From: Ga0077527 sp038144955
GTDB lineage: Bacteria; Pseudomonadota; Gammaproteobacteria; Burkholderiales; SG8-41
Assembly (NCBI GenBank): GCA_038144955.1
Contig: JAYQOT010000011.1
Coordinates: 1-51,376 of the forward strand
Direction: 5' to 3'
DNA length: 51,376 nucleotides
The notes under the pieces were generated by a model that searched no databases, was not told where the DNA came from, and saw only the letters and a list, made by a program, of their open reading frames with translations. Positions 43,366-51,376 of the stretch are shown one piece after another; within the stretch, counting starts at the first letter, position 1; each line of letters begins with the position of its first letter. The translations under genes were made by a program, and so were the position numbers.

Positions 43366-44771
43366 ATGAGCGGAACATTGACCATGGAAGGCGCGGGGGA
43401 TCAGGACAAACCTGATTACGCACTGCTTAAATCGATCGCCTCGCCGGCCGATCTGCGGCTGCTCGAGCGCAGCCAGTTGCCGCGCTTGGCGCAGGAGTTG
43501 CGCCAGTACCTGGTCGAGTCGGTCAGCCAGACCGGCGGCCACCTGTCGTCGAACCTCGGCACGGTCGAGCTGACCATCGCGCTGCATTACGTGTTCGACA
43601 CCCCGCACGACCGCCTGGTGTGGGATGTCGGTCACCAGACCTATGGCCACAAGATACTCACCGGCCGTCGCGAAGCGATGAAGGGCCTGCGCATGTGGCA
43701 GGGCATTTCCGGTTTCCCGCAGCGCACCGAATCGGTGTACGACACCTTCGGCACCGCGCATTCGAGCACTTCGATCAGCGCCGCGCTGGGCATGGCGGTG
43801 GCTGCCAGGCTGAAGGGTGAACCGCGCCACGCGGTGGCGATCATCGGCGACGGCGCAATGAGCGCAGGCATGGCCTTCGAGGCGCTCAACAATGCCGGCG
43901 ACATGGATGTCGACCTGCTGGTGATCCTCAACGACAACGACATGTCGATCTCTCCGCCGGTGGGTGCGCTCAACAAGTACCTGGCCAAGCTGATGTCAGG
44001 CCGTTTTTACGCCACGGCCAAGGACCTCGGCACCAAAGTACTGGGCGACCTTGCGCGCCGCGCTGAAGAACACGTCAAGGGCATGGTCACGCCGGGCACG
44101 ATGTTCGAGGAGTTCGGTTTCAACTACATCGGGCCGATTGACGGTCACGATCTCGACGCACTGGTGCCGACGCTGCACAACATCCGGCGCCTCAAGGGCC
44201 CGCAGTTTCTGCACGTGGTCACGCGCAAGGGTCAGGGCTACAAGCTGGCCGAAGCTGACCCGATCCTCTATCACGGTGTGTCGAAATTCGATCACAAGGC
44301 CGGTATCGCCACCGGGAAGAAGGGCGGCGCAAGCAAGCCGACCTATACCCAGGTTTTCGGCGAATGGCTGTGCGACATGGCGGAGAAAGATCCGCGGCTG
44401 GTGGGCATCACACCGGCGATGCGCGAAGGCTCGGGCATGGTCAAGTTCGCACAGCAGTATCCCAAGCGCTACTTTGATGTGGGAATTGCCGAACAACATG
44501 CGGTGACCTTCGCCGCCGGCGTGGCCTGCGAAGGCTACAAACCGGTGGTGGCGATCTACTCGACGTTCCTGCAGCGCGGCTACGACCAGCTGATCCACGA
44601 CGTGCAGATCCAGAACCTGCCGGTGGTGTTCGCGCTCGACCGCGGCGGCCTGGTCGGCGCCGACGGTGCCACCCACAACGGCAGTTTTGACCTGAGTTAC
44701 CTGCGCTGCCTCCCCAATATCACGGTGATGACGCCGGCCGACGAAAACGAATGCCGGCAGATGCTCTACAC
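43366..44771 (+). CDS. dxs: 1-deoxy-D-xylulose-5-phosphate synthase (3' part in gap)
   Basis: The first 468 residues are visible before the N run. The thiamine diphosphate motif GDGAMSAGMAFEALNNAGDMDVDLLVILNDNDMSIS lies at about residues 160-195; DVGHQTYGHKILTGRR and DVGIAEQHAVTFAAGVA are further family marks. The catalytic Glu is in AEQHA. The missing part, about 150-170 residues, would fit in the 546-base gap together with the folE start. It makes DXP, the first step of the MEP isoprenoid pathway, and the N-terminal extension (SGTLTMEGAGDQDKP) is short and variable. Confidence 0.96.
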
Positions 44772-45317
44772 NNNNNNNNNNNNNNNNNNNNNNNNNNNNN
44801 NNNNNNNNNNNNNNNNNNNNNNNNNNNNNNNNNNNNNNNNNNNNNNNNNNNNNNNNNNNNNNNNNNNNNNNNNNNNNNNNNNNNNNNNNNNNNNNNNNNN
44901 NNNNNNNNNNNNNNNNNNNNNNNNNNNNNNNNNNNNNNNNNNNNNNNNNNNNNNNNNNNNNNNNNNNNNNNNNNNNNNNNNNNNNNNNNNNNNNNNNNNN
45001 NNNNNNNNNNNNNNNNNNNNNNNNNNNNNNNNNNNNNNNNNNNNNNNNNNNNNNNNNNNNNNNNNNNNNNNNNNNNNNNNNNNNNNNNNNNNNNNNNNNN
45101 NNNNNNNNNNNNNNNNNNNNNNNNNNNNNNNNNNNNNNNNNNNNNNNNNNNNNNNNNNNNNNNNNNNNNNNNNNNNNNNNNNNNNNNNNNNNNNNNNNNN
45201 NNNNNNNNNNNNNNNNNNNNNNNNNNNNNNNNNNNNNNNNNNNNNNNNNNNNNNNNNNNNNNNNNNNNNNNNNNNNNNNNNNNNNNNNNNNNNNNNNNNN
45301 NNNNNNNNNNNNNNNNN
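44772..45317. other. Assembly gap (546 N)
   Basis: The run of N hides the end of dxs and the start of folE. The single frame that seems to run from 44751 to 45908 is an artefact of reading through N. Confidence 0.99.
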
Positions 45318-45908
45318 GGCTACGCGCGCAACGACCAGTACAACCCGGAGAAAATCCGGCGCATCGCCGAGCACTACCGCGGCGTGCTCAAAGACATCGG
45401 CGAGGACCCGGACCGCGAAGGTCTGGTCAAGACCCCGGAGCGGGTGGCGAAGGCGTTGCAGTACCTGACCCACGGCTATGACCTCGATCCCGCCGGCATT
45501 CTCAATTCAGCGATGTTCACCGAGGAATACCAGCAGATGGTGATCGTGCGCGACATCGAGGTCTATTCGATGTGCGAACACCACATGCTGCCGTTTTTCG
45601 GCAAGGCCCACGTCGCTTACATCCCGAAGGGCCGCATCGTCGGCCTGTCGAAAGTGCCGCGCGTGGTCGATGCCTTCGCGCGCCGGCTGCAGGTGCAGGA
45701 GCGCCTCACCGTGCAGATCCGCGACTGCATCCAGGAAACGCTCGATCCCGCCGGCGTCGCCGTGGTGATCGAAGCGCAGCACATGTGCATGATCATGCGC
45801 GGCATCCAGAAGCAGCATTCGATCGCGTCGACCTCGGCTTTCACCGGCGAGTTCAACAAGGACGTCACCCGCGGCGAATTCCTGCGCCTGATCGCGTCGC
45901 GGAACTGA
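45318..45908 (+). CDS. folE: GTP cyclohydrolase I FolE (5' end in gap)
   Basis: The last 196 residues are visible. The zinc and active-site residues are present: C and H in EVYSMCEHHMLPFFG, and the distal Cys in EAQHMCMIMRG. SKVPRVVDAFARRLQVQERLT is the core helix. About ten to thirty N-terminal residues lie in the N run. It makes dihydroneopterin triphosphate for folate. It may be co-transcribed with dxs and ribBA. Confidence 0.96.
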   Translation, partial: GYARNDQYNPEKIRRIAEHYRGVLKDIGEDPDREGLVKTPERVAKALQYLTHGYDLDPAGILNSAMFTEEYQQMVIVRDIEVYSMCEHHMLPFFGKAHVAYIPKGRIVGLSKVPRVVDAFARRLQVQERLTVQIRDCIQETLDPAGVAVVIEAQHMCMIMRGIQKQHSIASTSAFTGEFNKDVTRGEFLRLIASRN

Positions 45909-45963
45909 GGCGGCGCATGTCAAAAATATCAATAAAAACAAATATTTACGTTGTTTTTCCGCG

Positions 45964-47208
45964 ATGAGCGGTCGCACTACCAGCGAATTCACCATAGAGC
46001 AGCTGCTGCCCGACGTGCGGCAGGGGCGCATGGTGATCCTCGTCGACAGCGCGGATCGCGAGAACGAAGGCGATCTCTTTGTCGCCGCGGAGCGCGCAAC
46101 CCCCGAAGCGATCAATTTCATGGCCAGCGAAGGCCGCGGCCTGGTGTCGCTGGCGCTGACTGAAGAGCGCCTGCGCCAGCTCGGCCTGTCATTGATCGCC
46201 GACGACAGTGGCAACCAGACCAAGTTCGGCACCGCGTTCGCAACGCCGATCGATGCCCGTGTAGGTGTCAGCTCCGGCATGTCGGCGCACGACCGCGCGC
46301 GCACCATCGCGGTGGCGATCAGTGAAAATGCCAAACCTTCTGATTTGATCCGGCCCGGGCGGATGCAGACGCTGCGCGCGGTGGACGGCGGCGTGCTGGC
46401 GCGGCGCGGTCACACTGAAGCGGCGGTGGATTTGGCGCGGCTGGCGGGACTCAAGCCCGCCGGCGTGATCTGCGAAATCATGAATGCCGACGGCACCATG
46501 GCGCGCATGCACGACCTGGAAAAATTCGCAGCGAAGCACAACATCCGCATACTCAACATCAGCGACCTTGCCGAATATCGCGAAACCGAGCGCGTGATCC
46601 GGCGCAAGGCGGAAACCGTGCTGCCGACGAGCAAGGCTGGCACATTCAAACTGGTGATCTACGCCGACAGCCTCGAATCCAACGTCTTCGTTGCGCTGGT
46701 CAAGGGCGAGATCAAAGCCGGCGAGCCGGCGCTGGTGCGCCTGCATTCGCAGTGCCTGACCGGCGACGTGTTCGGCTCCGAGCGCTGCGACTGCGGCGAG
46801 CAGCTCGACGCTTCACTGCAGATGATCGAAAAGGCAGGCAGCGGCGTGCTGGTCTACATGTTCGACGAAGGCCGCGGCATCGGCCTGCTCAACAAGATAC
46901 GCGCCTACGCGCTGCAGGATGAGGGCAGTGACACCGTCGAGGCCAACCACGCACTGGGTTTTGCCGCCGACATGCGCGACTACCGCTCCGGCGCGCACAT
47001 CCTCTTCGACCTCGGCGCGCGCGAAGTCAGGCTGATGACCAACAATCCCGACAAGGTCGCGGCGCTGGAGAAATACGGACTCAAGGTCGTCGAGCGCGTC
47101 GCCGTCGACATCCCGCCGCGCGACGCCAATCGCCGCTACCTCGACACCAAGCGCACCAAGTTCGGCCACCTGCTGTCGATGGTGGGCACCGATACCGGCA
47201 AAAAATAA
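45964..47208 (+). CDS. ribBA: Bifunctional DHBP synthase / GTP cyclohydrolase II
   Basis: A 414-residue fusion. The RibB half has DSADRENEGDLFVAAE and the TEAAVDLARLAGL segment; the RibA half has SQCLTGDVFGSERCDCGEQL with the three zinc cysteines and DEGRGIGLLNKI. Both halves look active, though E. coli uses separate RibA and RibB. A 55-base AT-rich spacer after folE holds no clear Shine-Dalgarno site. No FMN riboswitch is seen. Confidence 0.94.
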   Translation: MSGRTTSEFTIEQLLPDVRQGRMVILVDSADRENEGDLFVAAERATPEAINFMASEGRGLVSLALTEERLRQLGLSLIADDSGNQTKFGTAFATPIDARVGVSSGMSAHDRARTIAVAISENAKPSDLIRPGRMQTLRAVDGGVLARRGHTEAAVDLARLAGLKPAGVICEIMNADGTMARMHDLEKFAAKHNIRILNISDLAEYRETERVIRRKAETVLPTSKAGTFKLVIYADSLESNVFVALVKGEIKAGEPALVRLHSQCLTGDVFGSERCDCGEQLDASLQMIEKAGSGVLVYMFDEGRGIGLLNKIRAYALQDEGSDTVEANHALGFAADMRDYRSGAHILFDLGAREVRLMTNNPDKVAALEKYGLKVVERVAVDIPPRDANRRYLDTKRTKFGHLLSMVGTDTGKK

Positions 47209-47220
47209 GCTGTTGCGCGT

Positions 47221-47880
47221 TTAGAACCGCTTGGTCAGGGTCAGTGCCTGCCCGTCGCGCTTCATCTCGGTGCGATTGAGGAAACTCATGCCGAGCAACG
47301 CGATTTTCAGGCCGTCACCCTCGATGACCACAGCCTCGACGGAGTGCAGCGTAATGTCGCCGACGCGTACGGTGTCCAGCGTGATCTTGTAGGCCGCGGC
47401 GCGGCCGTTGGCGGTCTGGGTGTAGCCGCGCTCGCCCCCCGTGTAGTTGATGCCGAGCTGACGGGCGAGGCTTGCGGGGATCGCGATGGCGGTGGCGCCG
47501 GTGTCGACCAGGAACTGAACTGATCCGCCGTTGATCTGGCCCAGCGTGACGTAGTGTCCCCGCGCGTCGGCTGCCAGCGTCACGGTTTCGCCACTGCTAC
47601 TGCCTGTCGACCGGCCACCGCCGATGCGGGTACCACCCCCCGGCGCCAGCGTCTGACGCAGACCCTGGTGTTCGATGACCGCGACATTGCTGTTGGCGCT
47701 GATCAGTTTCACGCCTTCGGGGGTGGACTGGCCGACGGCGACGGTGCGCGGCTTGCCGCCGTCGATGACCAGCACCGCCTTGCCGCCGAACAGGCCGACC
47801 ACGCTGATATCGGCGGCGTGCGCAGGCAGTGCGCTGAAGAGGACAGCGCAGAAGATTGCTTTAAGATGGCGCAATTGCAT
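47221..47880 (-). CDS. Retropepsin-like aspartic protease (TIGR02281 type)
   Basis: A 219-residue protein from ATG 47880 with a signal peptide (HLKAIFCAVLFSALPAHAAD). The catalytic motif is LVDTGATAIAIP, and LLGMSFLNR is the second family motif. Bacterial single-domain clan AA proteases act as dimers in the periplasm; the substrate is unknown. The N-terminal third (DISVVGLFGGKAVLVIDGG) is a small beta domain common in betaproteobacterial members. It is divergent from the amidotransferase gene. Confidence 0.88.
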   Translation of the reverse strand: MQLRHLKAIFCAVLFSALPAHAADISVVGLFGGKAVLVIDGGKPRTVAVGQSTPEGVKLISANSNVAVIEHQGLRQTLAPGGGTRIGGGRSTGSSSGETVTLAADARGHYVTLGQINGGSVQFLVDTGATAIAIPASLARQLGINYTGGERGYTQTANGRAAAYKITLDTVRVGDITLHSVEAVVIEGDGLKIALLGMSFLNRTEMKRDGQALTLTKRF

Positions 47881-47893
47881 TGTGGGTCCTTTG

Positions 47894-48604
47894 ATGAAAC
47901 CGGTCGCCATATTCCGCCACAAGAATACCGAAGGTCCGGCCTATTTTGCCACGGTCCTCGAGCAGCGCAACCTGCCGTACCGCGTGATCAAAATAGATGC
48001 GGGGGATGCGGTACCGGCCGAAGCGTCTGCATATGCGGGCCTGTGTTTCATGGGCGGGCCGATGAGCGTCAACGATGATCTGCCGTGGATAGCACAGGTG
48101 TGCGATCTGATACGCGATGCGGTGGCGCGCGAGGTGCCGGTGCTTGGGCATTGCCTCGGCGGGCAGCTGATCGCCAAGGCGCTGGGGGCCAGGGTCACGC
48201 GCAACCCGGTCAAGGAGATCGGCTGGGGGCGAGTCGATGTCATCGACAGTCCGCAATCCCGGGAATGGCTGGGTGACCTGAAGTCGTTCACGTCTTATCA
48301 CTGGCACGGCGAAACCTTCGCGATACCCGAAGGCGCGACGCGCATCCTGTCGAGCGAGTACTGCGCGAACCAGGCCTACGTGCTCGGCCCGCATCTCGGC
48401 ATGCAATGCCATGTCGAGATGACGCCGGAGCTGATCCGTACCTGGTGCCAGGAGTGGGAAAAGGAAGTCACCGCGCTCGCCGCGCGCGTGCCTTCGGTGC
48501 AGTCGCCGGCGGAAATGGAAGAAAACATGGAGGCCAACGTGCGTGCGCTGCACGCGGTCGCCGACCGCCTCTACGACCGCTGGATTTCGAACCTCAGGCG
48601 CTGA
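47894..48604 (+). CDS. Class I glutamine amidotransferase-like protein
   Basis: A 236-residue protein from ATG 47894. The nucleophile elbow is GHC87LGGQ, and QCHVEMT contains the catalytic His region, with an acidic partner following. It is a stand-alone GATase1, related to GuaA-type domains and to gamma-glutamyl-hydrolysing PuuD-like groups. The synthetase partner, if any, is not visible. Its 3' end overlaps the convergent chrA by 11 bases. Confidence 0.88.
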   Translation: MKPVAIFRHKNTEGPAYFATVLEQRNLPYRVIKIDAGDAVPAEASAYAGLCFMGGPMSVNDDLPWIAQVCDLIRDAVAREVPVLGHCLGGQLIAKALGARVTRNPVKEIGWGRVDVIDSPQSREWLGDLKSFTSYHWHGETFAIPEGATRILSSEYCANQAYVLGPHLGMQCHVEMTPELIRTWCQEWEKEVTALAARVPSVQSPAEMEENMEANVRALHAVADRLYDRWISNLRR

Positions 48605-49937
48605 ACAGCAGCGTCCACGCCACGCCGGCTGCGGCACAGACGCCGATTACCGGCATGATGCCGATCTTGAAGCGCCACAGCGCGAGGAAGGCGGCGATGC
48701 CGATCACGGCTGAAAGCCAGTCGAAACGGCCGCCGAGTCCTGCCGGCCACAGCACGTGGTATCCAAAAAACACCGCGAGGTTGAGGATCACGCCGACTAC
48801 CGCGGCGGTGATGCCGGTCAGCGGTGCGGTGAATTTCAGTTCGCCGTGGGTGGTTTCCACCAGCGGCCCGCCGAGCAGGATGAACGCGAAGCTCGGCAGG
48901 AAGGTGAAGAAGGTGACCACTGTCGCTGCCAGCGCGCCGGCGGCGAACAGGCTGTCCGTGCCCAGAAACTGGGTGGTCCAGCCACCGACAAAACCCACGA
49001 ACGCCACCACCATGATCAGTGGTCCGGGCGTGGTTTCGCCGAGCGCGAGGCCGTCGATCATCTGTGGAGCGGTGAGCCACTGGTAGTGCTCGACTGCGGC
49101 CTGGTAGACGTAGGGCAGCACGGCGTAGGCGCCGCCGAAGGTGAGCAGTGCCGCCTTGGTGAAAAACCAGCTCATGTGGGTCAGTGTGCTGTCCCAACCG
49201 AACACGGCAGTGATGGCACCCAGCCCGGCGAACCAGATCGCCAGCGAAACCATTAGCACCTGCACCAGTCGGCCCTTGTTGAAGCGCGCGTGTTCAGGCA
49301 CCGGCGTGCTGTCGTCGATGATTGCAGGGCCGTGTGATTTTCCCGCTGCGCCATGTCCGCCTCCGACGGCGAACAGTTCCGGCTTCAATCGGCCGCCGAA
49401 GTAACCGATGATGCCGGCGCCTATGACGATCAGCGGAAACGGCGCCTTCAGCGCGAAGATCGCAACGAAGGCCGCAGCGGCGATGGCCCACAATGCGGCG
49501 TTCTTCAGCGCACGCGAGCCGATGCGCAGTGCGGCGAAGACGACGATGGCGGTGACCGCCGGCTTGATGCCGTAGAGCATGCCGGCAATGGCCGGTATGT
49601 TGCCCCATGCCATGTAAATCCAAGAAAGCGCGATCAGGATGAACAGCGAAGGCAGCACGAACAGGCCGCCGGCGACGATGCCACCCCAGGTGCGGTGCAT
49701 CAGCCAGCCGATGTAGGTGGCGAGCTGCTGCGCCTCGGGGCCGGGCAGCACCATGCAGTAATTGAGCGCGTGCAGGAAGCGGCGTTCGGAGATCCAGCGC
49801 CTGCGTTCGACCAGCTCGTCGTGCATGATCGCGATCTGCCCGGCGGGTCCGCCGAAGCTGATGAAGCCGAGTTTCAGCCAGAAGCGGAAGGCTTCAGCAA
49901 AGGAAACCGGTGCGGGGCTCTGATCAGGTGTGCTCAC
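48594..49937 (-). CDS. chrA: Chromate efflux transporter ChrA
   Basis: A 447-residue protein taken from GTG 49937, whose codon overlaps the stop of the upstream ChrB gene. It has two homologous CHR domains: FWLKLGFISFGGPAGQIAIMHDELV and FFTKAALLTFGGAYAVLPYVYQAAV, each with an FGG motif. NYCMVLPGPEAQQLATYIG and LGETTPGPLIMVVAFVGFVGG are the paired PGP segments. The long-chain form exports chromate. The pairing with ChrB supports the call. Confidence 0.94.
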   Translation of the reverse strand: MSTPDQSPAPVSFAEAFRFWLKLGFISFGGPAGQIAIMHDELVERRRWISERRFLHALNYCMVLPGPEAQQLATYIGWLMHRTWGGIVAGGLFVLPSLFILIALSWIYMAWGNIPAIAGMLYGIKPAVTAIVVFAALRIGSRALKNAALWAIAAAAFVAIFALKAPFPLIVIGAGIIGYFGGRLKPELFAVGGGHGAAGKSHGPAIIDDSTPVPEHARFNKGRLVQVLMVSLAIWFAGLGAITAVFGWDSTLTHMSWFFTKAALLTFGGAYAVLPYVYQAAVEHYQWLTAPQMIDGLALGETTPGPLIMVVAFVGFVGGWTTQFLGTDSLFAAGALAATVVTFFTFLPSFAFILLGGPLVETTHGELKFTAPLTGITAAVVGVILNLAVFFGYHVLWPAGLGGRFDWLSAVIGIAAFLALWRFKIGIMPVIGVCAAAGVAWTLLFSA

Positions 49938-50740
49938 CGCAGCATCTCCGGGTTCCAGGTGTGCTTTTCGTTCTGGCCTTCCTTGCACCAGAGGTAGAGC
50001 GCGTCGTACATCACCATGCCTTGCGCCAGTTGCGCGTGATCGTCTCCGATCAGCCGCGACAGGCCCAGCGACAATGCAGCGAGCCCCGCGGCCTGCGGCG
50101 CAAGATCAGGCCGGTCGGTGTCGGCGCCGCGCACGATGGTTGCGAGCTGCAGCAGCGCCGGGTCGGTCAGGTGGTAGGCGCGGATGAAGGCGTCGAAGCT
50201 GCACAGGTCGCCGTCGTGCGAAAACGCGACGTCGGGAATGTCATAGGGAATTGCCTGTTGCCTGGTGGCTTCGTTGCGCACTTCACGCGCAGCCACATAG
50301 ACGAATTCCGCCGCCGGATCGATGAAACGGCGGATCAGCCACGGGCAGGCAATGCGGTCCACCTTGGGTCGTTCGCGGGTGATCCAGCGCGTGGCGGCAT
50401 CCCTGGGTTTTGCCAACATCGCAGCGCCCGCTGCACGCATGCCTTCCTCAATGCCGCCGTCGACGAAATGGGCCTTGAAACCGCGTTCGCGCAGGCTTTT
50501 CGCAGCGTTCTGGCTGACCTCGTGTCCGTGAACGCAATAGACCGCCACGCTCGCGGTCTGGGGCAGTTCACCGGCCCAGGCATCCACGTTCGCCGGGTCG
50601 CGCCGCAGCGCGCCGGCGACCATGTCGGGAGCCGCGCGGAACGCGGCTTCGCGGCGTACGTCGATCAGCAGCGGGGCGTTTGGGCCGTTGCGGGACTGGA
50701 TCAGGTCTTTTGCGGATACAGCGTGTTCACCGGCGCTCAT
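49934..50740 (-). CDS. Rhodanese-ChrB-type chromate resistance protein
   Basis: A 268-residue protein from ATG 50740 with AAGGAGAAATC before it. The N-terminal rhodanese domain (PLLIDVRREAAF, VAVYCVHGHEVSQ with the active Cys) is fused to a ChrB C-terminal domain (RPKVDRIACPWLIRRFIDP, DLCSFDAFIRAYHL). ChrB domains accompany ChrA and affect chromate resistance. The rhodanese part is unusual for regulatory ChrB proteins and may be a separate enzyme activity. Coupled with chrA. Confidence 0.9.
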   Translation of the reverse strand: MSAGEHAVSAKDLIQSRNGPNAPLLIDVRREAAFRAAPDMVAGALRRDPANVDAWAGELPQTASVAVYCVHGHEVSQNAAKSLRERGFKAHFVDGGIEEGMRAAGAAMLAKPRDAATRWITRERPKVDRIACPWLIRRFIDPAAEFVYVAAREVRNEATRQQAIPYDIPDVAFSHDGDLCSFDAFIRAYHLTDPALLQLATIVRGADTDRPDLAPQAAGLAALSLGLSRLIGDDHAQLAQGMVMYDALYLWCKEGQNEKHTWNPEMLR

Positions 50741-50879
50741 GATTTCTCCTTCGCAGTGGCGAATGCATACGAAGGCAGCGCTTGGACGCATGGCGTCTGG
50801 AGCCGGGGAGTCTGCCAGTGCCCCCGGAGTGCAGCGCGATTCTGCGCGTGCCCTCCACGGGTGTCAATGCGGAAACGGC

Positions 50880-51371
50880 TCAGTCGCGGAAGTTCTTGAA
50901 CTGCAGCGGGAAGTCGGTGATCGACTTGCGCACCAGTGAAATCGCATCCTGCAGCAGGTCCTTCTTGCTGCCGGAGACGCGCACTACGTCGCCCTGAATG
51001 CTGCCCTGGATTTTCATCTTGCTGTCCTTGATCAGCTTGACGATCTTTTTCGCCAGATCCTGCTCGATGCCTTCGCGCACGGTGACCGGCTGCTTCATCT
51101 TGTTGCCGCTGATCGGCGCGGGGTCGCCGAGCTTGAGGCAGCGGATGTCGACGCCGCGCTTGGCGAGTTTTGCGGTCAGTACGTCGCGGACCTGACCGAG
51201 CTTGAAATCATCGTCGGCAAAGACGGTCAGCGTTTTTTCCTTGTCGTTGATTTCAACACGGGCGTCGGAGCCCTTGAAATCGAAACGCGTGGAGACTTCT
51301 TTGTTGGTCTGGTCGACGGCATTGCGTACTTCGACCTGATTGACTTCGGAAACGATGTCGAACGAGGGCAT
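50880..51371 (-). CDS. yajQ: YajQ family nucleotide-binding protein
   Basis: A 163-residue protein, complete; ATG at 51371, five bases from the window edge. MPSFDIVSEVNQVEVRNAVDQ, STRFDFKGSDA and KMKIQGSIQGDVVRVSGSKKDLLQ are family marks. YajQ proteins bind nucleotides, and some bind cyclic di-GMP with a transcription partner. The promoter lies outside the window. Confidence 0.97.
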   Translation of the reverse strand: MPSFDIVSEVNQVEVRNAVDQTNKEVSTRFDFKGSDARVEINDKEKTLTVFADDDFKLGQVRDVLTAKLAKRGVDIRCLKLGDPAPISGNKMKQPVTVREGIEQDLAKKIVKLIKDSKMKIQGSIQGDVVRVSGSKKDLLQDAISLVRKSITDFPLQFKNFRD

Positions 51372-51376
51372 GTTTC

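Noticed and set aside
44751..45908. A single long frame running from dxs into folE.
   Set aside because: It passes through the N run, where any frame is open. The two ends belong to two different proteins.
1..51376. CRISPR arrays, insertion sequences or prophage genes.
   Set aside because: No regularly spaced repeats, transposase, integrase or phage structural genes were seen on either strand.

Overview
The window looks like a fragment of a betaproteobacterial chromosome, probably Burkholderiales or a relative. The support is a Bug-type (TctC-like) solute receptor beside an MmgE/PrpD gene, high-GC codon use, and household genes most like those of that class (clpS-clpA, xseB-ispA-dxs, folE, ribBA, mnmA, aceB, yajQ). 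It has two runs of N (30682-31109 and 44772-45317). Its left edge lies inside a tandem-repeat gene, so the sequence is probably a draft contig.

Layout. 1-5305: the C-terminal end of a large Calx-beta/DUF11 surface protein, followed by a GAF-HlyD adaptor and an M50 protease-HlyD fusion; together they look like an export module without an ABC ATPase. 5306-5894: a gene-poor junction. 5895-9730: MmgE/PrpD, tRNA-Sec, a Bug receptor, YaeQ and DUF1415. 9733-15007: a thioredoxin-reductase-like flavoprotein, selB, selA and a glutaredoxin-type selenoprotein. 15122-25311: housekeeping genes, two tandem lysine-rich mini-proteins, malate synthase, an unrecognised 458-aa protein, csp and clpSA. 25514-28434: flavocytochrome c sulfide dehydrogenase subunits, DUF2784 and a sulfurtransferase. 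28564-38277: a long minus-strand run (Rieske oxygenase, DUF3047, two rSAM/selenodomain-associated glycosyltransferases, DUF547, a VTT-MerA-like fusion, a metallophosphoesterase, a sodium symporter and ArsS) that matches arsenosugar-type clusters. 38580-42134: a TetR-associated operon with a Cys AhpD-like protein, DUF302, TetR and two UGA-containing selenoprotein genes. 42208-47208: xseB, ispA, dxs, folE, ribBA. 47221-51371: a retropepsin-like protease, a glutamine amidotransferase, chromate genes and YajQ.

The central theme is selenocysteine. The window carries a 95-nt tRNA-Sec with a UCA anticodon, selA and selB. It also carries three reading frames that conventional calling would split or truncate at TGA, each with a strong hairpin 11-15 nt after the TGA: a glutaredoxin-DinB protein (UxxC), an AhpD-like protein (CxxU) and a GrdB/PrdB-family protein (UxxCxC). 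In each case the UGA sits at a redox position of a recognisable thiol motif. No selD and no formate dehydrogenase gene is seen here, so the local Sec machinery appears to serve thiol-redox proteins. The AhpD-U/GrdB-U pair lies beside a TetR gene and a 24-bp near-palindrome over a TATAAT box. This looks like a regulated selenium-dependent redox operon and is the best candidate for an undescribed system. Its substrate is unknown; the neighbouring arsenosugar-type cluster is suggestive only.
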